Shown here: one piece after another, positions 41,889-48,893 of the stretch | Position numbering within the stretch: the first letter of the stretch is position 1 | Layout: the number at the start of each line of letters is the position of its first letter | Assembly: GCA_035622275.1 (NCBI GenBank) | Contig: DASPVQ010000007.1 | Coordinates: forward strand, 80,702 to 144,701 | Reading direction: 5' to 3' | DNA from: Thermoplasmata archaeon | GTDB taxonomy: Archaea; Thermoplasmatota; Thermoplasmata; Lutacidiplasmatales; UBA184 | Length of the DNA: 64,000 bases | Notes under the pieces: model-generated | Seen by the model: the letters and a program-made list of their open reading frames with translations, nothing else | Told to the model about the DNA's origin: nothing | Database searches by the model: none | Program-made: the position numbers and the translations under genes

Positions 41889-42820
41889 GGCGCGATCGCC
41901 GGCGGTGCCGGCGCCCCGGTGAACGCGAGGTATTCGCAGGCGCGGCAGAGGTCGGTCGCGGCCGGCTCGCCGCACGCCCGGCAGCGCCCGGCCCGGCTCA
42001 CGGACTCCGGCGCGAGCCATCGCTCGGCGAGCCGCTCGTGGGTGCGCAGGAGGGCCTGGCGCGTCCCGGGCTGCGCCTCCTCCAGCTGCCAGACGATCTC
42101 GCGGAAGCGGTTGCGCGCGGCGCGTCCGGCGTGCGGGCACTCGCGGTGATCGAACGGGATCCCTCTCAACCGGGCGAACAGGTAGACCTCGCGCTCCGGC
42201 ACCTGAGCGAGCGGGGCGATCCGGGGCACGAGGCCGGGCTGCCGCACGCGGTGCGGTGCCATCCGCACGAGGCGATCGAGGTCGCCGTGGACGAGGTTCA
42301 TGAGCACGCTCTGCGCGAGGTCATCGAGGTTGAATCCGAGGACGAGTGCCTCGGCGCCGGCCTCGCGCGCCGCCCGGTTGAGCAGGCGCCGGCGCCAGAC
42401 GCCGCAGAACGAGCACGGTACGGTCTCGGGCCGACGCGCGGCCGCCCGGTCCGTGGTCACCCCGAGCTCGGCCTGCGCGCGGACGATCCGGTGGTCGACG
42501 CCGAGCCGTGCGGTCAGCGAGCGCGCCGCGACGAGGGTCTCCGCCCGGTAGCCCTCGATCCCTTCGTCCACGCTCAGCGCGACGAGCCGGACGTGGGGGC
42601 GGGTGCCGAGGAACTCGTGGCTGAGCGTGAGCGCCACGGCGGAGTCCTTGCCGCCGGACAGCGCCACCGCGACGGTCCCCCGCAGTCTCGGCGGGAGCTG
42701 CCGACGGAGCTCGTGGCCGAAGCGCTCCTCGACGGACCGAAGAAAGTGGCGCGCGCAGACGTCGCGTCCGCGGTACGGCTGGTCGATGACCGGCGGCGCG
42801 TCGCACGAGGAGCAGCGCAC
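41885..42820 (-). CDS. tRNA 2-thiouridine synthetase NcsA/Ctu1 (TtcA superfamily)
   Basis: A 311-residue ATP-dependent thiolase that modifies U34 of Lys/Glu/Gln tRNAs. An N-terminal zinc ribbon (CSSCDAPPV and CARHFL) precedes the PP-loop SGGKDSA (55-61). CSFCGVWRR provides catalytic or cluster cysteines, and a second zinc knuckle CRACGEPAATDLCRACEYL closes the chain. In haloarchaea the sulfur comes from a ubiquitin-like SAMP, and a beta-grasp Gly-Gly protein is encoded at 8442 here. It leads a coupled three-gene operon from a TATA box 25 nt upstream. Confidence 0.92.
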   Translation of the reverse strand: MRCSSCDAPPVIDQPYRGRDVCARHFLRSVEERFGHELRRQLPPRLRGTVAVALSGGKDSAVALTLSHEFLGTRPHVRLVALSVDEGIEGYRAETLVAARSLTARLGVDHRIVRAQAELGVTTDRAAARRPETVPCSFCGVWRRRLLNRAAREAGAEALVLGFNLDDLAQSVLMNLVHGDLDRLVRMAPHRVRQPGLVPRIAPLAQVPEREVYLFARLRGIPFDHRECPHAGRAARNRFREIVWQLEEAQPGTRQALLRTHERLAERWLAPESVSRAGRCRACGEPAATDLCRACEYLAFTGAPAPPAIAP

Positions 42821-42841
42821 GAGGCACGGGACCGCGGGATT

Positions 42842-42894
42842 CTATTTGAGCCCGGAGCGGGACCGCGCGTTCCTCTGCGCGCATACGATTATTA
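42842..42894. promoter_or_regulatory. Divergent TATA boxes for ncsA and xerA
   Basis: On the minus strand TCAAATAG (42842-42849) lies 25 nt before the ncsA ATG at 42820. On the plus strand TTATTA (42889-42894) lies 28 nt before the xerA ATG at 42920. Both suggest leaderless transcripts from a 100-bp shared region. Confidence 0.5.
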
Positions 42895-42919
42895 CCTGAA
42901 CCCCGGCCAGACGCCCGCG

Positions 42920-43831
42920 ATGGCCAGCTCCCGGCTGCCGCGAAATCCCGGTCCGTCGCGCGCAGAATCGGGCCCGTCGACCGCCGGCGCCGACCCTCCC
43001 AGCTTCAGCGTCACCGAGCTGGTCGGGCGCTTCCAGCGGATGCTGCAGGCGCGCGAGCGCAGCCCGTGCACGGTCAAGCAGTACGGCCACATCGCCCGGG
43101 CCTTCCTCGCCTTCGCTCAGAAGCCGCTCGACGAGGTCACGGTCCACGACCTCGAGTCGTATCGGGAGTACCTGGTCCTCCAGCGGCACTACTCGAAGAA
43201 CTCCGTGTACACCACCGTGCGCGGGCTCACCTGCCTGTTCCGCAGCTTCGGCCTCGCCGTGGCCGACCAGCTCGAGCCGCCCCGGCGACCCGAGCGCCTG
43301 CCCCGGTACCTCACGGAGGAGGAGATGCACCGGCTGCTCGAGGCCGTGCGCGCCACCCCGCGCGACAGCGCGATCGTTCACGTGCTCGCCTTCGCCGGCC
43401 TGCGCGTGAGCGAGGTCTGCCACCTCGAGCTCGAGGACATCGAGTTCGAGCGCAACATCCTGCACGTGCGCTCGGGCAAGGGCGACAAGGATCGCGAGGT
43501 CATCCTCGAGGACCGCACCCGGGCCGCGATCGACCGCTATCTCGCCGAGCGCACGAGCTCCGGCGAGGCCGACCGGCGGCTGTTCCCCGTGGGGCCGGTG
43601 ACGGTCGAGCGGATCGTCCGGCGGGCCGCCGGCCAGGCCGAGATCCCCCGGCGCGTGACGCCGCACATGCTGCGCCACACGCTCGCGACCGCGCTGCTCG
43701 CGCGCGGATGCGACATCCGCTACATCCAGAAGCTGCTCGGGCACGCCTCCGTCGCGACGACGCAGATCTACACGCACGTCGACACGCAGGCGCTGCGCAA
43801 CGCCTACCAGCGCGCCAAGCCGCAATATTAA
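42920..43831 (+). CDS. xerA: XerA-type tyrosine recombinase (chromosome dimer resolution)
   Basis: The ATG at 42920 is set by the TATA box at 42889-42894 and gives 303 residues. The SAM-like core-binding domain spans about 30-115. All catalytic residues are present: R162 (GLRVSE), K187 (GKGDKDRE), H249 and R252 (HMLRHTLA), H275 (LGHASV) and Y284 (TQIYTHVD). Archaeal XerA resolves chromosome dimers at dif. Position in a housekeeping region and the lack of phage genes argue against a mobile integrase. Confidence 0.93.
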   Translation: MASSRLPRNPGPSRAESGPSTAGADPPSFSVTELVGRFQRMLQARERSPCTVKQYGHIARAFLAFAQKPLDEVTVHDLESYREYLVLQRHYSKNSVYTTVRGLTCLFRSFGLAVADQLEPPRRPERLPRYLTEEEMHRLLEAVRATPRDSAIVHVLAFAGLRVSEVCHLELEDIEFERNILHVRSGKGDKDREVILEDRTRAAIDRYLAERTSSGEADRRLFPVGPVTVERIVRRAAGQAEIPRRVTPHMLRHTLATALLARGCDIRYIQKLLGHASVATTQIYTHVDTQALRNAYQRAKPQY

Positions 43832-43855
43832 CCGCCGGGGCCCCTCGGGCCGTTC

Positions 43856-45052
43856 GTGTCCGAGCCGGCGGTCGAGGTCGCGGTGCTCGGGGCCGGCATC
43901 GCCGGCTGTGCCCTCGCCTACCACCTCGCCTCCCGTCGCGTCGGACCCACCGTCCTCTACGACCCGCGGACCCCGGCGGCCGGGGCGACCGGTCGGGCCG
44001 CCGGCATCGTCACCGAGCAGCTGTGGAACGACTGGGACGTCGCCGTGACCCGGGCCTCGAAGGAGGAGTACGCCCGGCTGAGCTCGCGCTGGGACCCGTC
44101 GGCCTATCGCGTGAACGGCTTCGTGCGCTGGGCGCACGGGCCGGAGGCGTCGCGGGCGCTCACCACCGCGGCCGAGCGGCTGCGCCGCTGGGGCGTCGCG
44201 GTCCGTGCGCTCGACGCCCGCGCCCTCGCCGAACGGATCCCGTGGGGACGCTTCGAGGACGGCGCTGTCGGGATCGACGCGCCGGGGGACGCGGTCGTGA
44301 CCCCGAGCGCGATGGCCGGGATCTACGCCGAGGGCGCTCGCGCGGCCGGGGTCGACGTGCGACTCGGAACGCCGATGCGCTCGCTGCGCCGCGAGGACGG
44401 TAGGTGGGAGCTCGCCACCGGCGCCTCCGCCGTGCGCGCGCGCCGGATCGTGATCGCCGCCGGCGCCTGGTCGAAGTCGATCCTCGCGACGCTCGGCCAT
44501 CCGCTGCCGCTCGCGCCGTACCGGACCCAGGCGGCGGTGCTGCGACCGGCCGGCGGGCCCGACAGCTTCCCCTCGGTCCACGACGTCGACGTCGACGTCT
44601 ACGCCCGCCCCGAGGCCAACGGCCGCCTCCTCGCCGGGGACGGCACCGAGCTCACCGAGGTCGACCCCGAGACCTACCGGACCGGCGCCGACGAGGCGTT
44701 CGTCGCACATCTCGCCGAGACGTTCGGCCACCGCCTGCCCGGCTGGGCCGACGCCGAGCTCGTCCGGGCGTGGGCCGGGGTCTGCGCCGCGACCCCGGAC
44801 CGCCGCCCGTTCGTCGGGCCCGTGCCCGAGGCGGAGGGGCTGTTCGTGGAAGCCGGGTTCAACGGCTTCGGAGTGATGCGCGCCGGCGGGGTCGGCCAAC
44901 GCCTCGCGGACCTGCTCGCCGCCGGGGCGCACGACGACCACGCCCTCGCCGCGCTGGGGCCGGTGCTTCCCGCGCGCCGGCGCGCGGCGGCCGGAGCGTT
45001 CTCCCCCCGACCCGGCTTCACGCTCGACGACGGCGATGACCCTCGCTTCTGA
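43856..45052 (+). CDS. FAD-dependent amino-acid/amine oxidoreductase (DAO family)
   Basis: From a GTG at 43856, 398 residues. The FAD motif is VAVLGAGIAGCALAYHLASR and the C-terminal FAD closing motif is VEAGFNGFGVMRAGGVGQ. ATPDRRPFVGPVPEAEGLFV is typical of sarcosine/glycine oxidase-like and D-hydroxyproline dehydrogenase-like enzymes. It could oxidise cis-4-hydroxy-D-proline made by the epimerase at 32683, but it is 10 kb away, so this is only a suggestion. It overlaps the glycerate kinase start by 17 bp. Confidence 0.85.
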   Translation: MSEPAVEVAVLGAGIAGCALAYHLASRRVGPTVLYDPRTPAAGATGRAAGIVTEQLWNDWDVAVTRASKEEYARLSSRWDPSAYRVNGFVRWAHGPEASRALTTAAERLRRWGVAVRALDARALAERIPWGRFEDGAVGIDAPGDAVVTPSAMAGIYAEGARAAGVDVRLGTPMRSLRREDGRWELATGASAVRARRIVIAAGAWSKSILATLGHPLPLAPYRTQAAVLRPAGGPDSFPSVHDVDVDVYARPEANGRLLAGDGTELTEVDPETYRTGADEAFVAHLAETFGHRLPGWADAELVRAWAGVCAATPDRRPFVGPVPEAEGLFVEAGFNGFGVMRAGGVGQRLADLLAAGAHDDHALAALGPVLPARRRAAAGAFSPRPGFTLDDGDDPRF

Positions 45053-46412
45053 CGCGCGCGCGATCGCGCGCGCCGGAGTACGCGCGGTCGATCCGGCGGT
45101 CGCCGTCCGGCGGGCGGTCGCGCGCAGGGCCGGGGGACTGAGGGTCGGCGCCCGGCGCCTCGCCCCCGGCGCGGGAGGGCGCTTCCACGTCATCGCGATC
45201 GGGAAGGCGGCGGGGGCGATGGCCGACGCGGCCGCCCGACTCGCCGGAGCGGACCGCCTCGGGCTCGCGATCCCGCCGAAGGGGTACCCGGCGCCGAGCT
45301 CCGGGATCCCGGTGCGGTTCGGGGAGCACCCGCTGCCCGGTGCGGGGAGCTTCCGGGCCGGGGCGGCCCTGCGGGCGCTCGTTCGGGCGGTCGAGCCGAA
45401 CGACGCGGTCCTGTTCCTGATCTCGGGCGGCGGCTCGGCCGTGGCGGAGGCTGCGGTGCCCCCGCTCTCGGACCACGCCGTCCGCGCGACGACCGGCGTG
45501 CTGCTCGCCAGCGGCGCCCCGATCGCGGCGATGAACGCGGTGCGGCGACACCTCTCGAGGATCAAGGGGGGCCGCCTCGCCGAAGCGCTGCCGGCCGCCT
45601 TCGCGACGGTCGCGATCAGCGATGTCGTCGGCGACGCGCCGGCGGACATTGCGTCGGGACCCACCGTGCCCGATCCGAGCACGTTCGCCGACGCGCTCGC
45701 GGTCGTCGACCGCTTCGCGCTCCGCGCCCGACTGCCGACGCCGGTCGTCTCGTTCCTCGATGCGGGCCGCGCCGGGCGCTTTGCCGAGACGCCGAAGCCG
45801 GGCGCGATGATCGGGCGCCGCCCGTTCGTCCTCGCCGCCACCAACGCTGTCGCCGTGTCCGCGGCGGTCGAGGCGGCGCGCGGGCGCGGCTATCGGACGA
45901 GCCGGCTCTACCGGCCGGTCGTCGGCGAGACGCAGCCGGCGGCCCACCGGTTCGCGCGCCGCCTGGTCCACCTCGCGCGCCGGTCGCACGGGGCGGTCGC
46001 GCTGATCGGCGGCGGCGAGACCACGGTGACGCTCGGGCCGCGCCCGGGGCGCGGTGGCCGCAACCAGGAGTTCGCGCTCGCGTCGGCGCTCGACCTCGCC
46101 GGACACCGGGCGAGCCTCGTCCTCTCCTTCGGCACGGACGGGATCGACGGACCGACGGACGCGGCCGGCGGGTTCAGCGACGATCGCACGCTCGCGCGCT
46201 CCGCCGGGCGCCGGCTCGACCTCGCCGCGACGCTGCAGCGGCACGCCGCCTACGACGCGCTGGACGCGCTCGGGCAGCTGTGGCGGACCGGACCGACGGG
46301 CACGAACGTGACCGACCTCCACGTCGGGCTCGCCCGGCCGGCCGTCAATCCGAGTAGGGCAGGAAGTAGTCGGCGGAGTGCGGTTCCTTCCAGTCGACGT
46401 AGACGCTCTTGA
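45036..46412 (+). CDS. Glycerate 2-kinase (MOFRL family)
   Basis: A 458-residue enzyme. The N-terminal GCKR-like lobe has FHVIAIGKAAGAMADAAARL and VLFLISGGGSAVAEAAVPPL. MNAVRRHLSRIKGGRLAEAL follows, then DVVGDAPADIASGPTVPDPS. The C-terminal MOFRL region is ALIGGGETTVTLGPRPGRGG and SFGTDGIDGPTDAAGG. The family makes 2-phosphoglycerate in the non-phosphorylating Entner-Doudoroff route of Thermoplasmatales. The gene facing it encodes the preceding enzyme of that route. The last 68 bp overlap that convergent gene; the homologous part ends near TGTNVTDLHV. Confidence 0.93.
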   Translation: MTLASDARAIARAGVRAVDPAVAVRRAVARRAGGLRVGARRLAPGAGGRFHVIAIGKAAGAMADAAARLAGADRLGLAIPPKGYPAPSSGIPVRFGEHPLPGAGSFRAGAALRALVRAVEPNDAVLFLISGGGSAVAEAAVPPLSDHAVRATTGVLLASGAPIAAMNAVRRHLSRIKGGRLAEALPAAFATVAISDVVGDAPADIASGPTVPDPSTFADALAVVDRFALRARLPTPVVSFLDAGRAGRFAETPKPGAMIGRRPFVLAATNAVAVSAAVEAARGRGYRTSRLYRPVVGETQPAAHRFARRLVHLARRSHGAVALIGGGETTVTLGPRPGRGGRNQEFALASALDLAGHRASLVLSFGTDGIDGPTDAAGGFSDDRTLARSAGRRLDLAATLQRHAAYDALDALGQLWRTGPTGTNVTDLHVGLARPAVNPSRAGSSRRSAVPSSRRRRS

Positions 46413-47835
46413 GCTGCAGGTAGTCGCGCACCCCCCAGACGGTCGCCTCGCCCCCCAGGCCGCTCTCGCGGAAACCCGCGTGGTAGCCCTGCGGCGTCTC
46501 GGGCCCGACGCGGTTGACGTAGGTCTCGCCGAAGCGCAGCTCCCGGGCGGCCTTCTCGGCCAACGAAAGGTCGCGGGTGAAGACGTAGCTCGAGAGACCG
46601 TAGCGGCTCGCGTTGGCCCGACGGATCGCCTCGTCCCAGTCGTCGTAGGTGAGCAGCGGCAGCACCGGGCCGAAGATCTCCTCCCGGGCGACGACGTTCT
46701 CCTCATCGACGTCCCCGAGCACCGTCGGCAGGTAGAACGCCCCGCGGGCGAGCGGCCCCTCGGACGGGGCCGACCCGCCCGTCACGATCGTCGCGCCCGC
46801 CTCCACCGCGTCGCGCACGTCCTTCGCGACGGCGTCCCGGGCGCTGCGCGCGTAGAGCGGGCCCATGTCGACGGCGGGGGCGAGGCCCGGCCCGACCCGA
46901 AGCGCCTTCGCGAGGCCCGCGACCTTCGCCGTGAAGCGCTCGGCGATCGAGCGCTCGACGTAGCAGCGCTCGGCGGCGATGCACGCCTGGCCGGCGTTCC
47001 AGTAGCGCGACCAGAGGGTCGCGCGGGCGGCCCAGTCGAGGTCGGCGTCCTTCCAGACCAGCACCGGTGCCTTGCCGCCCAGCTCGAGCAGGCACTTGAC
47101 GACCCGGGGCGCGGCGAGCCGGAGCACCTCGATGCCGCTCTCGGTCGAGCCGGTCAGCGTCACGGTGGAGCAGGCGGGGTGCGCGAGGAGCGGCGGGCCG
47201 AGGGCGCTGCCGGGCCCGGGCAGGACGTTGAGCACGCCGGGTGGCAGCCCGGCGTCCCGGAACGCCTCGGCGATCAACAGGGAGGAGAGCGGCGTCGCGC
47301 TGGACGGCTTGAGGACCATCGTGTTGCCGCCGACGAGCGCGGGCGCGATCTTGCGGGTGACCGTCGCGGCCGGGAAGTTCCAGGGCGTGATCGCCACGAC
47401 GACCCCGCGCGGCAGCCAGACGAGACGCAGCGACTGCCCGGTCGGGAGGCCCGCGACCTCGTCGCCGGAGAGCGTGCGAGAAAAGGCGGGGTAGTACTCG
47501 AGATTGTCGATCGCGCCGGCGACCTCCGAGCGACTCTCGAAGAGCACCTTGCCCATCTCGCGGGTGATCAGGCGCGCGAGCTCCTCCGAGCGCGAGCGCA
47601 ACCGTTCGGCCGCGCGGAGGAGGATCCGCCCCCGCGCGGCCGCCCCGATCGCTTCCCACGCGGGCTGCGCCCGGACCGCGGAGTCCATCGCGGCCTTCGC
47701 GTCGTCGGCGCTCGCGTGGGCGACCGCGCCGACGACGGATCCGTCGGCCGGGTCGATGAGGTTCGAGCTGGCGCGGCCGCCGAGGGGCAGGCTCTGGTTG
47801 TCGATGAAGATCCCGTGGACGGGCGTCGCGGACAC
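46345..47835 (-). CDS. Aldehyde dehydrogenase, likely D-glyceraldehyde dehydrogenase
   Basis: A 496-residue NAD(P) aldehyde dehydrogenase. Catalytic C285 (NAGQACIAAER), E251 (LLELGGKAP), N153 (TPWNFP) and K176 (VLKPSSATP) are present. The segments KAPVLVWKDADLDWA and the C-terminal GETYVNRVGPETPQGYHAGF closely resemble the D-glyceraldehyde dehydrogenase of Thermoplasma as I remember it. It would make glycerate for the kinase encoded opposite. A succinate or ketoglutarate semialdehyde dehydrogenase is the alternative. Confidence 0.88.
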   Translation of the reverse strand: MSATPVHGIFIDNQSLPLGGRASSNLIDPADGSVVGAVAHASADDAKAAMDSAVRAQPAWEAIGAAARGRILLRAAERLRSRSEELARLITREMGKVLFESRSEVAGAIDNLEYYPAFSRTLSGDEVAGLPTGQSLRLVWLPRGVVVAITPWNFPAATVTRKIAPALVGGNTMVLKPSSATPLSSLLIAEAFRDAGLPPGVLNVLPGPGSALGPPLLAHPACSTVTLTGSTESGIEVLRLAAPRVVKCLLELGGKAPVLVWKDADLDWAARATLWSRYWNAGQACIAAERCYVERSIAERFTAKVAGLAKALRVGPGLAPAVDMGPLYARSARDAVAKDVRDAVEAGATIVTGGSAPSEGPLARGAFYLPTVLGDVDEENVVAREEIFGPVLPLLTYDDWDEAIRRANASRYGLSSYVFTRDLSLAEKAARELRFGETYVNRVGPETPQGYHAGFRESGLGGEATVWGVRDYLQLKSVYVDWKEPHSADYFLPYSD

Positions 47836-47877
47836 GACCGCGCCACGGCCGGTCGGGCTATACGGTTGGCCCGCGCC

Positions 47878-48786
47878 TCAGTCGATCCCGCGCAGGCGCT
47901 CGAGCTTCTCGAGGAACTCGACGCCCTCGCCGGTCGTCATCGGACGTCCGTCCTCGCGCGTGAGCGGCAGGCCGGCGGCCGCGCACGCCTCGGCCGGCGA
48001 CCGCCCATCGAGGAGCGCCCGGACGGCCCGCTGCTCCCGGCGTCCGAAGGCGACTCCTTCCAGCTGGAACTCCTCGAACGCCTCGACCGCGACCGGACAG
48101 ACGAGCCGGGCGATCCGGGCGAGCTCGACCGCGTAGAGGCGGATCTCCTCCTGGGCGTGGAGGTCGAGGCGCAGCGAGAGGAAATGGAAGAGGTTGTGGA
48201 GGTTGGTCTTCCAGTACCATTGCGTATAGTAGGCGACCGGCAGGAGCAGGCGCGCGGTCTCGCGGGCGACACCGGCCTCGAGCGCGCGGGAGTAGGCCGC
48301 GTAGGCGTCCCCCGCGATCGAGCTCAAGTCCGAGCGGAACCGCTCGACGACCTCGGCCGGCAGGGCGTCACCGCGTCCCTGGCGGTTGCGGGTCGACTGG
48401 TGCCGGACCTCCTCGGCCGGCGGGACCTCGAACTCGTCGGGCACGATGCTGTAGCGCGCGCTGTACTCGTTCGTCGAGCTCGCGCGGTGCCGGATCCACT
48501 GGCGCGCGACGAAGATCGGGAGGCGGACGAAGAACTTGTACTCGACCATCTCGAACGGGGTCGTGTGGCGGTGCCGCATCAGGTAACGGATCAGGCCCCG
48601 GTCGTCGCGGACCGACTTCGTGCCGCGGCCGTAGGAGACGCGGGCGGCCTGGACGATCGCCGCGTCGTTGCCCATGTAGTCGACCAGGGCCACGAAGCCG
48701 TGCGTCAGCACGGGGTAGCGGACCCCGATGATCCGGTCCGCCTCGGGGACGACGGGCCGCACCATCGGCTCCGTGTCGTCGGCCAC
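47878..48786 (-). CDS. thyX: Flavin-dependent thymidylate synthase ThyX
   Basis: From the GTG at 48786, 302 residues. The ThyX motif is intact: FVARQWIRHRASSTNEYSAR, the RHRxxSxNE box that positions FAD and dUMP. Other helices, such as MRHRHTTPFEMVEYKF and TNLHNLFHFLSLRLDLHAQE with its conserved Arg, also match. It makes dTMP from dUMP with methylene-tetrahydrofolate, FAD and NADPH. About 50 C-terminal residues exceed the usual length. It is divergent from MetRS. Confidence 0.96.
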   Translation of the reverse strand: MADDTEPMVRPVVPEADRIIGVRYPVLTHGFVALVDYMGNDAAIVQAARVSYGRGTKSVRDDRGLIRYLMRHRHTTPFEMVEYKFFVRLPIFVARQWIRHRASSTNEYSARYSIVPDEFEVPPAEEVRHQSTRNRQGRGDALPAEVVERFRSDLSSIAGDAYAAYSRALEAGVARETARLLLPVAYYTQWYWKTNLHNLFHFLSLRLDLHAQEEIRLYAVELARIARLVCPVAVEAFEEFQLEGVAFGRREQRAVRALLDGRSPAEACAAAGLPLTREDGRPMTTGEGVEFLEKLERLRGID

Positions 48787-48807
48787 GGCGCCCGGACCGA
48801 GGCGCCG

Positions 48808-48815
48808 AGATAAAG
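48808..48815 (-). promoter_or_regulatory. TATA box of thyX
   Basis: CTTTATCT on the minus strand, 25 nt before the GTG at 48786. It is identical to the tRNA-Lys box at 15737 and implies a leaderless mRNA. Confidence 0.5.
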
Positions 48816-48893
48816 ACCGCCGGAGGGGGGCCGCGCAACGCTCGGCAAACCCTATCTTCCGAGCGCGCGGTCGATTCCCCGGAGGGGCGGACC

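Noticed and set aside
42920..43831. Treating XerA as a mobile-element integrase
   Set aside because: It has the length and motifs of chromosomal XerA, its own promoter, and no phage, plasmid or att-like features around it.
42842..45844. 1000-codon minus-strand frame
   Set aside because: Antisense shadow of xerA, the FAD oxidoreductase and glycerate kinase, all of which have clear motifs.
46345..47835. Calling the aldehyde dehydrogenase the ketoglutarate-semialdehyde step of hydroxyproline breakdown
   Set aside because: Its C-terminal segment and the glycerate kinase neighbour fit glyceraldehyde dehydrogenase better, and it is 13 kb from the hydroxyproline genes.
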